64,000 nucleotides of DNA from Ruegeria atlantica (GTDB lineage Bacteria; Pseudomonadota; Alphaproteobacteria; Rhodobacterales; Rhodobacteraceae): the NCBI RefSeq assembly GCF_013032505.1, contig NZ_WQCG01000009.1, positions 110,176-174,175 of the forward strand, read 5' to 3'. The first letter of the stretch is position 1. The number at the start of each line of letters is the position of its first letter. The notes under the pieces are model-generated. The model did not search any database. It was given only the letters and a program-made list of their open reading frames with translations, and was not told the origin of the DNA. Shown in pieces: positions 8,277 through 15,935 of the stretch. The position numbers and the translations under genes were made by a program.

Positions 8277-9352
8277 CCACCGTACAAATTCTTATCGTGC
8301 TTCTCGACGATCGAGGCGAACCGGCGGGCAAAGCGTTCGTCCGCCTTGGCCTTTTTCTCCAGCACGTCGCGGGCAAAGACCATGTGGTCCTCATGCGCCT
8401 CTAGCATGTCGGCCATCTTCTGGTTGGTCGCGGTGCCGATGGCAGCCATGGCGGTTTGCGCCTCCTGGTCGGTCTGTACGCCGATCTCGTTGATGCGGTG
8501 GGCCACGTCCTGCTGCTGCGCGGTTTTCAGCGATTTGGTCAGGGCGTCATACAACACCACGCGCTGTTGGGTGTCTGTCTGCAGCTTGTTGATCAGCACC
8601 ATCTGCGTCGCCGCCTGGTTCTGAAGTGAATCTACCCAGGTTTTGCCCTTTTCGATATAGCGCTCGAGAGTTTGAGATTTGGCCAACTTGACCTGCTCTT
8701 CCTGAACCTTGGCGTTGTATTGCTTGTTCAACTCAGCCAGTTCGGTCTCCAGTTGAGTACGCGCGGCGGCGTCCTGTTCGACGCTGATCTTGTTCTCCAG
8801 CGTGATGATCGTCGGATCCATGCCTTGGATTTCGGCACGCAGCGCCTCTAGTTCAGCCACAGTCGCCTCGCGGTCATCCAGCGTGCCAGTCAGGTTTTCT
8901 TCAACCTTCACGCGCTGTTCCTCCAGCACGGATAGCTGCCCTTCCAGCAGTTTCACAATCACGTCTGATTTGGCGATCAGATCCTGAAGTTTGTCGTCGA
9001 TATTGGCGGTTCGCATGCGTTCCTGCCGCATCGACTCGGATTTGCCTTTCGAGAAGATGCCGACAAACGACTCCCACCCAGTTTTCGAGCGCATCTCGTC
9101 GAAATCTTTCGAAAAGGCACTGGTGACGTCGTCCAGACCCATGATCAGCTCTGCAATATTGGCGGTCATCACCTCGGTATGTGCGTGCACATCTTCAAGC
9201 GTAGCGTTTTCGATGTCGATGTCCGCCTCAGCGGTGCCAATCTTGGAGCGCGCGGCTTCGATCCGCGATGTCAGCCCTTCGATCTGCGACTGGCTTTCGC
9301 GCACTTTGGCCTGAGTTTCTTCGATCAACGCGTCAAACTGCTGGTTCGACAT
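8273..9352 (-). CDS. Long coiled-coil protein, first gene of the ten-gene operon (remotely TelA-like)
   Basis: 359 residues, almost entirely helical and charged, with no signal peptide. Heptad-like runs are seen at SQSQIEGLTSRIEAARSKIG, at LEEQRVKVEENLTGTLDDRE and at LETELAELNKQYNAKVQEEQ. The C-terminal third (SLQNQAATQMVLINKLQTDT and the following residues) reminds me of the helical end of TelA/KlaA toxic-anion-resistance proteins. The similarity is weak and I would not name it so. A coiled-coil protein followed by an AAA+ ATPase and membrane proteins resembles the logic of PspA/ESCRT-type membrane-remodelling sets. The gene has the operon's promoter side, with about 285 bp of intergenic DNA shared with gabD. 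Confidence 0.85.
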   Translation of the reverse strand: MSNQQFDALIEETQAKVRESQSQIEGLTSRIEAARSKIGTAEADIDIENATLEDVHAHTEVMTANIAELIMGLDDVTSAFSKDFDEMRSKTGWESFVGIFSKGKSESMRQERMRTANIDDKLQDLIAKSDVIVKLLEGQLSVLEEQRVKVEENLTGTLDDREATVAELEALRAEIQGMDPTIITLENKISVEQDAAARTQLETELAELNKQYNAKVQEEQVKLAKSQTLERYIEKGKTWVDSLQNQAATQMVLINKLQTDTQQRVVLYDALTKSLKTAQQQDVAHRINEIGVQTDQEAQTAMAAIGTATNQKMADMLEAHEDHMVFARDVLEKKAKADERFARRFASIVEKHDKNLYGG

Positions 9353-9636
9353 CTGTCCTATTCCTTTTTTTAATTATGCACCCAACAAGATAGGGAATGT
9401 TACGAGCATTTACATCCCCTTGGGCATCCAATCACGGGGAACTTTGGCAAACTCCGTAGAAAAAAGATAGGCGGGTTGACACTTTGGCCTCAGATCGCAT
9501 GAATGCGCCCCGGTAGGCAAAAAACGTCACGTTTACCATACGAAAACTGGATTGATATGACCCTGCGGGTGGCCATAGACAGTCCGGGAGGCACATGTTT
9601 GAGTGCTAACAAATTTTTACTGCCGGAGGCTGACTC
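9353..9636. other. Divergent intergenic region between the coiled-coil operon and gabD
   Basis: About 284 bp without a gene, holding the start signals of two divergent transcripts. The left end is AT-rich (TTTTTTTAATTATGCA around 9365-9380), which would suit the promoter of the minus-strand operon, although I see no convincing -35/-10 pair there. The plus-strand promoter is annotated separately. A good gabD ribosome binding site (GGAGG) lies about 8 nt before its ATG. Confidence 0.6.
9476..9504 (+). promoter_or_regulatory. Probable sigma70 promoter of gabD
   Basis: TTGACA at 9476-9481, a 17-bp spacer, then ATGAAT at 9499-9504. The -35 is a perfect consensus and the spacing is ideal; the -10 is weak, as is common in this group. 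It leaves a leader of about 120 nt before gabD. Confidence 0.5.
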
Positions 9637-11112
9637 ATGCTGGACGCGACAACCGACCTGAAATCAATCCTGAAAAACCCCGATCTGCTTGTAACCAAAG
9701 CCTATATCGGCGGTCAGTGGGTCGACGGGGATAATGGCACTTTTGCCGTCACCAACCCGGCACGCGGAGACGTCGTGGCCGAAGTCGCCGACCTGAGCCG
9801 CGCACAAGTCGCCGGAGCGATTGCTCAGGCCGAGGCCGCGCAAAAGGAATGGGCCAAGCTGACCGGCAAGGAACGCGCCATGATTCTGCGCCGCTGGTAC
9901 GACCTGATGATGGAGAACGCCGAAGATCTGGGCAAAATCCTGACCGCCGAGCAGGGCAAACCGTTGGCCGAAGCCGTTGGAGAGATCGGCTATGGTGCCT
10001 CGTTCATCGAGTTTTTCGGCGAAGAGGCCAAGCGGGTCTACGGCGAGACGATCCCCGGCCATCAGCGCGACAAGCGGATCATGGTGCTGAAGCAGCCGAT
10101 CGGCGTTGCGGCCTCGATCACGCCTTGGAACTTCCCGAATGCGATGATCACCCGCAAGGCCGCCCCGGCGCTGGCGGCTGGCTGCGCCTTTGTTGCGCGC
10201 CCGGCCAAGGAAACTCCGTTGTCCGCACTTGTAATGGGTGTTCTGGCAGAACAAGCTGGAATCCCGGCAGGCGTGTTCAACGTGCTGCCATCCTCCAGCG
10301 CCAGCGAAATTGGCAAGGAATTCTGCGAGAACCCTGGCGTTCGTAAACTGACCTTCACAGGCTCGACCGAAGTCGGTCGGATCCTGCTGAAACAGGCGGC
10401 CGATCAGGTGATGAAATGCTCGATGGAACTGGGCGGCAACGCGCCGTTCATCGTGTTTGACGACGCTGATCTGGATGCAGCCGTTGAAGGCGCGATGATG
10501 TGCAAGTTCCGCAATAACGGCCAGACCTGCGTCTGCGCTAACCGCATCTACGTGCAGGCCGGCGTTTACGATGAATTTGCAGCCAAGCTGAAAGCCGCTG
10601 TTGAAGCGCTGAAAGTCGGCGACGGTCTGGCCGAGGGCACAACCACCGGCCCGCTGATCAATGAAGAAGCGGTCGCCAAGGTCGAGGAACACATCAAAGA
10701 CGTCACCGACAAGGGCGGCGCGGTTCTTGCCGGCGGCCTGCCACATGATCTGGGTGGTACTTTCTTCCAGCCGACCATCGTGACTGGCGTAACCCAAGAC
10801 ATGATGGTTGCGCAGGACGAAACCTTTGGCCCGCTGGCTCCGCTGTTTAAGTTCGAAGACGAAGATGACGTGATTGCCATGGCCAACGATACGATCTTTG
10901 GTCTTGCCTCTTATTTCTACGCCAAGGACCTCAGCCGTGTGTACAAAGTGGCCGAGGCACTGGAATACGGCATCGTCGGTGTGAACACCGGTATCATCTC
11001 GACCGAGCTTGGCCCGTTCGGCGGCGTCAAACAGTCCGGCCTGGGCCGCGAAGGCAGCCATCACGGCATGGAAGACTATCTTGAGATGAAATACGTCTGC
11101 CTGTCGGTCTGA
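9637..11112 (+). CDS. gabD: Succinate-semialdehyde dehydrogenase (NAD(P)+), GabD type
   Basis: 491 residues, normal for GabD. It carries the aldehyde dehydrogenase signatures: TPWNFPNAMITRKAAPALAA in the nucleotide-binding region, MELGGNAPFIVFDDADLDAA with the general-base Glu, and FRNNGQTCVCANR with the catalytic Cys. The C-terminus has FGGVKQSGLGREGSHHGMED. The enzyme oxidises succinate semialdehyde to succinate in GABA and 4-hydroxybutyrate breakdown. The start ATG follows GGAGG at good spacing. It stands alone, with its own promoter and a strong terminator. Related ALDHs such as glutarate-semialdehyde dehydrogenase are close, so substrate choice is likely but not certain. Confidence 0.92.
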   Translation: MLDATTDLKSILKNPDLLVTKAYIGGQWVDGDNGTFAVTNPARGDVVAEVADLSRAQVAGAIAQAEAAQKEWAKLTGKERAMILRRWYDLMMENAEDLGKILTAEQGKPLAEAVGEIGYGASFIEFFGEEAKRVYGETIPGHQRDKRIMVLKQPIGVAASITPWNFPNAMITRKAAPALAAGCAFVARPAKETPLSALVMGVLAEQAGIPAGVFNVLPSSSASEIGKEFCENPGVRKLTFTGSTEVGRILLKQAADQVMKCSMELGGNAPFIVFDDADLDAAVEGAMMCKFRNNGQTCVCANRIYVQAGVYDEFAAKLKAAVEALKVGDGLAEGTTTGPLINEEAVAKVEEHIKDVTDKGGAVLAGGLPHDLGGTFFQPTIVTGVTQDMMVAQDETFGPLAPLFKFEDEDDVIAMANDTIFGLASYFYAKDLSRVYKVAEALEYGIVGVNTGIISTELGPFGGVKQSGLGREGSHHGMEDYLEMKYVCLSV

Positions 11113-11120
11113 TCTGAAAT

Positions 11121-11150
11121 GGCCCCGGTGCACAGCACCGGGGCCTTTTG
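11121..11150 (+). terminator. Rho-independent terminator of gabD
   Basis: Perfect 10-bp stem GGCCCCGGTG (11121-11130) / CACCGGGGCC (11136-11145), 5-nt loop CACAG, followed by TTTTGG. It lies 9 nt after the gabD stop. Confidence 0.9.
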
Positions 11151-11152
11151 GT

Positions 11153-11192
11153 TTGTCACAAAACTGCAAACAAACCGTCACATCCCTGCAAT
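11153..11192 (+). promoter_or_regulatory. Pho-box-like array of four heptamers at exact 11-bp spacing
   Basis: TTGTCAC (11153-11159), CTGCAAA (11164-11170), CCGTCAC (11175-11181) and CTGCAAT (11186-11192) are separated by 4-bp spacers. PhoB binds direct 7-bp repeats close to CTGTCAT with 4-bp AT-rich spacers, so both phase and sequence fit two tandem Pho boxes. The array ends about 48 bp before the start of a phosphoester-enzyme-like gene, which fits phosphate-starvation control. Confidence 0.6.
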
Positions 11193-11240
11193 GACCCGCG
11201 TTCATCCCCCTCTCATCCAAGTGAGAGAGGATACCATCCG

Positions 11241-13424
11241 ATGTCGTTGCGCTTTGTCTGCCTGACATCTGCCCTTGCCCTGACTGCTGGTCAGGCTGCG
11301 GCAGAAATGAATTTCAACCGAATTGCGTCTTTCCCTGTCGTCAAAAACATGGCTGAGGGAGCTGATACCGAACGTGAGACCTCGCCCGAGATCATCGCGG
11401 CAACCGCGGACGGTATGACGCTGGTCTACACCGACAGCCCGTTGGGTGTAATTGGCATGGTCGACATCACCGACCCTGCGAAACCGGCGCCTCTGGGCGC
11501 GATGGAGGTGGGCGGCGAACCAACCTCGGTTGGGATCGTTGGTGCGACGGCGTTTGTCGGCGTGAACACATCGGAAAGCTATACAGCCCCGTCGGGCAAG
11601 CTGATCTCGGTCGATATCGCAGGCAAGGCCGAAACCGGAACCTGCGATCTAGGCGGTCAGCCTGACAGCGTCGCCATCGCCCCTGACGGCAGCTTTGTTG
11701 CTGTTGCGATTGAGAACGAGCGCGACGAAGACCTGAACGACGGCGTTATCCCGCAGCTGCCCGCCGGGTCTCTTGCGCTGGTGCCTTTGAATGACGGCGG
11801 GTTGGATTGTGGCGGCATGAAGATGGCCTCGTTGACCGGTCTGGCCGAAGTTGCCCCGACCGATCCCGAGCCTGAATTCGTAGACATCAACACCCTGGGT
11901 GAAACGGTCATCACCCTGCAGGAAAACAACCACATCGCGGTCGTCGACAAAGACGGCAACGTGATCAGCCATTTCTCGGCCGGCGCGGTTGACCTGGAGG
12001 GCATCGACGCCACTGACGAACGCGGCGCGTTGATCTTTACCGAAAGCCAGCCGGGCCGCCTACGCGAGCCTGATGCGGTGAAATGGATCGACGACAACCA
12101 CTTTGCCACCGCCAATGAAGGTGACTATCAGGGCGGTTCGCGCGGCTGGACCATCTTCCACAAGGACGGCACCGTTGTTTACGAGAACGGCACCGATTTC
12201 GAGAAAGCCATCATTCAGATCGGCCACTACCCCGACAAACGTTCGGACGCCAAAGGGGTAGAGCCGGAAAGCGTGACCGCTGCCACCTTCGGTGGCACAC
12301 CGATGATCTTTGTAGGCGCCGAACGCGCCTCGGTCGTGGGTGTTTATGACGCCACGGATCCGGCCAACCCGGTTCTGAAACAGCTGCTGCCCTCAGGCGT
12401 TGGGCCGGAAGGTTATGTTGCCATCCCCGAGCGCAATCTGCTGGTCTCGGCAAACGAAAAGGACCTAATCGAAGATGGCGGCCCACGCGCGCATGTTTCG
12501 ATTTTTGAGTATCAGGACGCCCCCGCCAACTATCCGCATCTGACCTCAGAAGGCGCGGATGAGCTGATCGGTTGGGGCGCCCTCTCCGGTCTGGTCGCTG
12601 ATGAGGACGGCATGATCTATGCGGTCAACGACAGCTTTTATGGCTTCCAGCCTTCTATCTTCAAGATCGACCCCAGCCAGCAGCCCGCCCGCATCGTGGA
12701 CGTGATCCGCATTCACCGTCAGGATGGAAACCCGGCGCAGAAGCTGGATCTGGAAGGCATCACACTGGACGGCAAAGGTGGCTTCTACGTTGCCTCCGAA
12801 GGGCGGACCGACCGCGTTATCCCGCACGCGATCTACCACGTCTCAGCCGAAGGCAAGATCAAGGATCGCAAGGGTGAAATCGGCCTGCCGCCGGAACTGA
12901 TGGCGGTCGAGAAGCGTTTCGGTTTCGAGGGCATCACCAAGGTCGGCGACACCCTATGGATGGCCGTTCAACGCGAATGGAAGGACGACCCGGAAAACCA
13001 CGTGAAACTGGTCGCGTACAATTTGGACACCAAGGAATGGGGTGCAGTGCACTATCCCAAGGCTGACCCGGAAAAAGGCTGGGTCGGTCTGTCGGAGATC
13101 GTGGCCTTCGGTGACTATGTCTATGTCATTGAACGCGACAATCAGCACGACCACCGCGCCGTGACCAAAAAGATCTACCGTATCCCGCTGTCTGAAATGA
13201 CTCCGGCACCGCTGGGCGGTCCTCTGCCCGTGGTCAGCAAGCAAGAGGTCCGCGACCTGCTGCCCGATCTGACCTCGACCGGCGGTTACGTTCTGGACAA
13301 GATCGAAGGTCTGGCCATCCTGCCCTCGGGCGAGGCGTTTGTGATGACCGACAATGACGGCGTCGACGATGCCTCGGGCGAGACGATGTTCTGGTCGATT
13401 GGGTCGGTTACCGCCGGGAATTGA
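11241..13424 (+). CDS. Exported esterase-like/phytase family protein (alkaline phosphatase/phytase-like beta-propeller)
   Basis: About 727 residues from ATG 11241, preceded by GAGAGAGG. Upstream in-frame codons would run into the Pho-box and terminator DNA. A Sec signal peptide is clear (MSLRFVCLTSALALTAGQAAA). The first half has repeated propeller-like blades (ADGMTLVYTDSPLGVIGMVD). The second half contains SGLVADEDGMIYAVNDSFYG, LDLEGITLDGKGGFYVASEG and FGFEGITKVGDTLWMAVQRE, which match the esterase-like-activity-of-phytase domain. A periplasmic or secreted role in releasing phosphate from organic esters is likely and agrees with the Pho-box array. Exact substrate is unknown. Confidence 0.82.
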   Translation: MSLRFVCLTSALALTAGQAAAEMNFNRIASFPVVKNMAEGADTERETSPEIIAATADGMTLVYTDSPLGVIGMVDITDPAKPAPLGAMEVGGEPTSVGIVGATAFVGVNTSESYTAPSGKLISVDIAGKAETGTCDLGGQPDSVAIAPDGSFVAVAIENERDEDLNDGVIPQLPAGSLALVPLNDGGLDCGGMKMASLTGLAEVAPTDPEPEFVDINTLGETVITLQENNHIAVVDKDGNVISHFSAGAVDLEGIDATDERGALIFTESQPGRLREPDAVKWIDDNHFATANEGDYQGGSRGWTIFHKDGTVVYENGTDFEKAIIQIGHYPDKRSDAKGVEPESVTAATFGGTPMIFVGAERASVVGVYDATDPANPVLKQLLPSGVGPEGYVAIPERNLLVSANEKDLIEDGGPRAHVSIFEYQDAPANYPHLTSEGADELIGWGALSGLVADEDGMIYAVNDSFYGFQPSIFKIDPSQQPARIVDVIRIHRQDGNPAQKLDLEGITLDGKGGFYVASEGRTDRVIPHAIYHVSAEGKIKDRKGEIGLPPELMAVEKRFGFEGITKVGDTLWMAVQREWKDDPENHVKLVAYNLDTKEWGAVHYPKADPEKGWVGLSEIVAFGDYVYVIERDNQHDHRAVTKKIYRIPLSEMTPAPLGGPLPVVSKQEVRDLLPDLTSTGGYVLDKIEGLAILPSGEAFVMTDNDGVDDASGETMFWSIGSVTAGN

Positions 13425-13449
13425 TTCATTGGCAAAATGTTGAGGGACT

Positions 13450-13478
13450 CCGCACGAATTTGTGCGGGTTCCTTCTAG
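13450..13478 (+). terminator. Possible terminator after the phytase-like gene
   Basis: CCGCAC (13450-13455), loop GAATTT, GTGCGG (13462-13467) followed by a pyrimidine-rich GTTCCTTCTAGTTCTT. The stem is only 6 bp and the T-run is interrupted, so this is moderate evidence. Confidence 0.45.
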
Positions 13479-13535
13479 TTCTTGCGTCAGCTTTGAACCC
13501 AAATTGGACGTTGATTTGGTACTTCGTCGCGAATT

Positions 13536-15113
13536 TCAGTCGTGCGCAGTCAGTGTCGACTCCTGTACGGTCATTGGTGGGCGGTGTGGAAACTCAGCGA
13601 TGCGTTCATTGTGGCTTTGCAACAGAAATTGCATTGGCGCGACGGCAAAAAGAGCAGGATAAAGTTCGCCGTATTTTTCACCGGGATCACGTCGAATGTT
13701 GTAAAAGTCCATGCCCGGCAATCCGCCATGACCTTCAGTGATGTGGATTTTGAAATCTTCGTAGCGAATCGCCCCCAGCGTTTGTCCGCTGTAGTAGGAC
13801 ACAAAGTTCCGCCGGCCATGGCCCTCACCGTTCAACAACAGTGATGTCTGATCAACTCCATCGGTGATCCGGTCATTCGGAATTCCATCCAAAGCTCCAC
13901 CCAATCGCGCCGCTGTGGTGAAAAGGTCGGTGACATGAAGGACATCCTTCGGGTCTTGCCCCGGTTCGATCATTCCCGGCCACCACGCCATCGCGGGCAC
14001 TCGAACGCCGCCCTCCAATATGTCACCCTTCGCACCTCTCAATAGAGTGTAACCAGCTGTCGGCCAAAAGGCATACATCGGACCATTGTCACTAATCCAA
14101 ACCACCAAAGTGTTTTCAGCAATCCCCTCAGCTTTCAACGTATCCAGAAGCCGACCGACGTGAGTGCTGTGCATCACCATGAAAGAAGCCTGACGGTTGT
14201 TCTTGTCAACGCCTGGCGCTTTCAGAAACTCTTTCGAGGCTGAAATTTGCAGTGCGTAGGACGCCCAATAGATGTAGAAAGGGTTTTCGTCATCGGCCTT
14301 GTCGACAACGTATTGCGTTATTTGATCAATGGACTCGTTTTCAAAGGCCTCTTGTCGTTCCGGCGACAGAATACCGGCAACTCCTTCAATTGGTGTACGG
14401 CTTTCACCTTTGCGTCCGACATATCCGCCGACTGACATGTCGATCCCAGTGCGTTTGAAATAGGTCTCGTAGCCGGGAAAATCGGCAAATGGCAGTGTAC
14501 CATTTTCGTCTTCAAAGGCTGCTTGCCACCAATCCGGCGCACCGTTGAACAGGCCATAGTAGGCGTAGTCATAGCCCTGATTTTCTGGCGAATGTTCGGG
14601 CAAGTCGCCCATATGCCACTTACCCCACATTGCGGTGTTATAGCCCTGTTCAGACAGTATTTCTGCAGTTGTGACCTCTTCTGGCGAAAGACCATCCGTC
14701 ATTCCGGGCCAAAGCACGGACAATAGCCCGGTGCGAACAGGATGCCTGCCAGTATTGATCGCTATCCGCGTTGGTGTGCAGGATGGTTCGGCGTATGCTG
14801 ACCAAAATCGCATCCCTTCAAAGGCCATTTGGTCAAGTTCGTCAGAAGGCATACCACGATGCTTACCGCCACCTTGCCAGCCCAACTCACCCCAACCGAT
14901 GTCATCCGTCAGAATGTAAATAATGTTGGGTTTCTTCCCAAAGCGCTCCTCCAACGCTTCTAGTTTCGCGTTTATCTCACCATCTTCAACTGCCCAAACT
15001 TCAGCGTTGCGTTCTGCAAAGTCCAATTGTGGGGCATCAGGTTCGATTGCCAATGCAGGCATTACAGTGAAAAACATTGTGATCGTTGATGCCATTGTAA
15101 CTGTCAATTTCAT
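13536..15113 (-). CDS. Exported arylsulfatase (type I, formylglycine dependent)
   Basis: 525 residues with a Sec signal peptide (TMASTITMFFTVMPALA). The sulfatase metal-binding start IIYILTDDIGWGELGWQ lies at about 64-80. The formylglycine motif CTPTR is at 112-116, continuing as INTGRHPVRTG. Further family features are YNTAMWGKWHMGDLPEHSPE and the NTLVVWISDNGPMYAF metal region. The Cys form of the motif needs a formylglycine-generating enzyme, none of which lies in this window. It would hydrolyse sulfate esters in the periplasm, for example on algal polysaccharides or aryl sulfates. GGGAGG precedes the ATG. Codon use looks AT-richer than its neighbours by eye, which may signal transfer. Confidence 0.92.
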   Translation of the reverse strand: MKLTVTMASTITMFFTVMPALAIEPDAPQLDFAERNAEVWAVEDGEINAKLEALEERFGKKPNIIYILTDDIGWGELGWQGGGKHRGMPSDELDQMAFEGMRFWSAYAEPSCTPTRIAINTGRHPVRTGLLSVLWPGMTDGLSPEEVTTAEILSEQGYNTAMWGKWHMGDLPEHSPENQGYDYAYYGLFNGAPDWWQAAFEDENGTLPFADFPGYETYFKRTGIDMSVGGYVGRKGESRTPIEGVAGILSPERQEAFENESIDQITQYVVDKADDENPFYIYWASYALQISASKEFLKAPGVDKNNRQASFMVMHSTHVGRLLDTLKAEGIAENTLVVWISDNGPMYAFWPTAGYTLLRGAKGDILEGGVRVPAMAWWPGMIEPGQDPKDVLHVTDLFTTAARLGGALDGIPNDRITDGVDQTSLLLNGEGHGRRNFVSYYSGQTLGAIRYEDFKIHITEGHGGLPGMDFYNIRRDPGEKYGELYPALFAVAPMQFLLQSHNERIAEFPHRPPMTVQESTLTAHD

Positions 15114-15249
15114 TGCGACCTCCCAAAGTTATTCAAAAAACACAATATAAGGTCACCTAGGGCATCAATCTGTGTCAAGTTTTGTAAAGATAATCCGTTG
15201 CCGCAAAACTCTGAACAACGGCTTTGTCCGCTTAGCGAACATCCCCTTA

Positions 15250-15290
15250 CTACAAAAACAACGCCCCGCGTCTGGAGGAACGCGGGGCGT
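15250..15290 (-). terminator. Rho-independent terminator of hsp20
   Basis: An 11-bp perfect stem ACGCCCCGCGT (15261-15271) / ACGCGGGGCGT (15280-15290) with an 8-nt loop. Read on the minus strand it is followed by TGTTTTTGTAG. A second inverted repeat (CGATAATC 15297-15304 / GATTATCG 15316-15323) lies between it and the hsp20 stop. Confidence 0.88.
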
Positions 15291-15340
15291 ATGGTGCGAT
15301 AATCCAGAGAGGAACGATTATCGCGGCGTTTAAGGTTGCC

Positions 15341-15808
15341 TTAGTTCACAGCTTTGGCGTCGACCACATCCTTTTCGATGGCATTGGCCGAAGAGATCTC
15401 GATCCGGCGCGGTTTCAAGGCCTCGGGCACTTCGCGCTTCAGGTCGATGTTCAGCATACCGTTTTCGTGGTTGGCGCCAGTGACACGCACGTGATCGGCC
15501 AGCGCAAAGCGGCGCTCGAACGCGCGGGTGGCAATGCCACGGTGCAGATAGCTGCGCTCTTTGTCTTCAGCGGCTTTCTTGCCGGCGACGATCAGGGCGT
15601 TTTCCTTTACTTCGACCGAAAGGTCATTTTCCGAAAAACCGGCGACTGCAACCGAGATGCGATAAGTGTCGGCATCGGTCTTTTCGATGTTGTAAGGCGG
15701 GTAGCTCGGCTGAGCCACATCATTGGTCAGCACGCGATCCATCATGTCGGCGATCTGGTCAAAACCAACGGTGGCACGGTGCAGGGGTGCAAAATCAAAA
15801 CTACGCAT
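15341..15808 (-). CDS. Small heat shock protein, Hsp20/IbpA family
   Basis: 155 residues. The N-terminal MRSFDFAPLHRATVGFDQIA and YPPYNIEKTDADTYRISVAV are typical of the IbpA/HspA class A small heat shock proteins of alphaproteobacteria. The alpha-crystallin domain runs to about 130, with the conserved HRGIATRAFERRFALADHVR and NGMLNIDLKREVPE ending. It works as an ATP-independent holdase that keeps unfolding proteins soluble in the cytoplasm. The 5' leader carries a sigma32-like promoter and a ROSE-type hairpin covering the Shine-Dalgarno, and a strong terminator follows, so it is a monocistronic heat-shock gene. Confidence 0.95.
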   Translation of the reverse strand: MRSFDFAPLHRATVGFDQIADMMDRVLTNDVAQPSYPPYNIEKTDADTYRISVAVAGFSENDLSVEVKENALIVAGKKAAEDKERSYLHRGIATRAFERRFALADHVRVTGANHENGMLNIDLKREVPEALKPRRIEISSANAIEKDVVDAKAVN

Positions 15809-15815
15809 TTGTCAT

Positions 15816-15862
15816 ATCCTCATATCAGAGCGATCTGTGTTCTGCCCTCCGTTCGGACGGGC
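15816..15862 (-). promoter_or_regulatory. ROSE-like RNA thermometer in the hsp20 leader
   Basis: In the transcript, AUCGCUC (complement of 15828-15834), loop UGAUAU and GAGGAU (complement of 15816-15821) form AUC/GAU and CUC/GAG pairs with one bulged G. This masks the GAGGA ribosome binding site 8-9 nt before AUG. UCGCU with a bulged G opposite the SD is the hallmark of ROSE elements (UYGCU). A second hairpin, GCCCGUCCG / CGGAGGGC at 15844-15862, also has a bulged G, and a GC-rich third one lies further upstream, fitting the multi-hairpin ROSE layout. Confidence 0.72.
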
Positions 15863-15906
15863 ATCTGGTTAAGCCGGGCCCCGTTCGTGGCGACCCGGTA
15901 CAGTTC

Positions 15907-15935
15907 ACATGGGTAGCAATTTGACCGAGTTCAAC
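15907..15935 (-). promoter_or_regulatory. Sigma32 (RpoH)-type promoter of hsp20
   Basis: On the minus strand GTTGAAC (15935-15929), a 15-bp spacer, then CCCATGT (15913-15907). This is close to the RpoH consensus CTTGAAA - 13 to 15 bp - CCCCATNT. It overlaps the last codons of the upstream protease gene, and the predicted start leaves a leader of about 90 nt containing the ROSE hairpins. Confidence 0.65.

Noticed and set aside
9664..11268. Long minus-strand frame (534 codons) opposite gabD
   Set aside because: It is the antisense shadow of a clearly recognisable aldehyde dehydrogenase; its product is His/Arg-rich without family features, as usual for high-GC antisense frames.
15121..15200. 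TTGACA and TATATT on the minus strand before the sulfatase as a promoter
   Set aside because: The two elements are 23 bp apart, too far for a normal sigma70 promoter.
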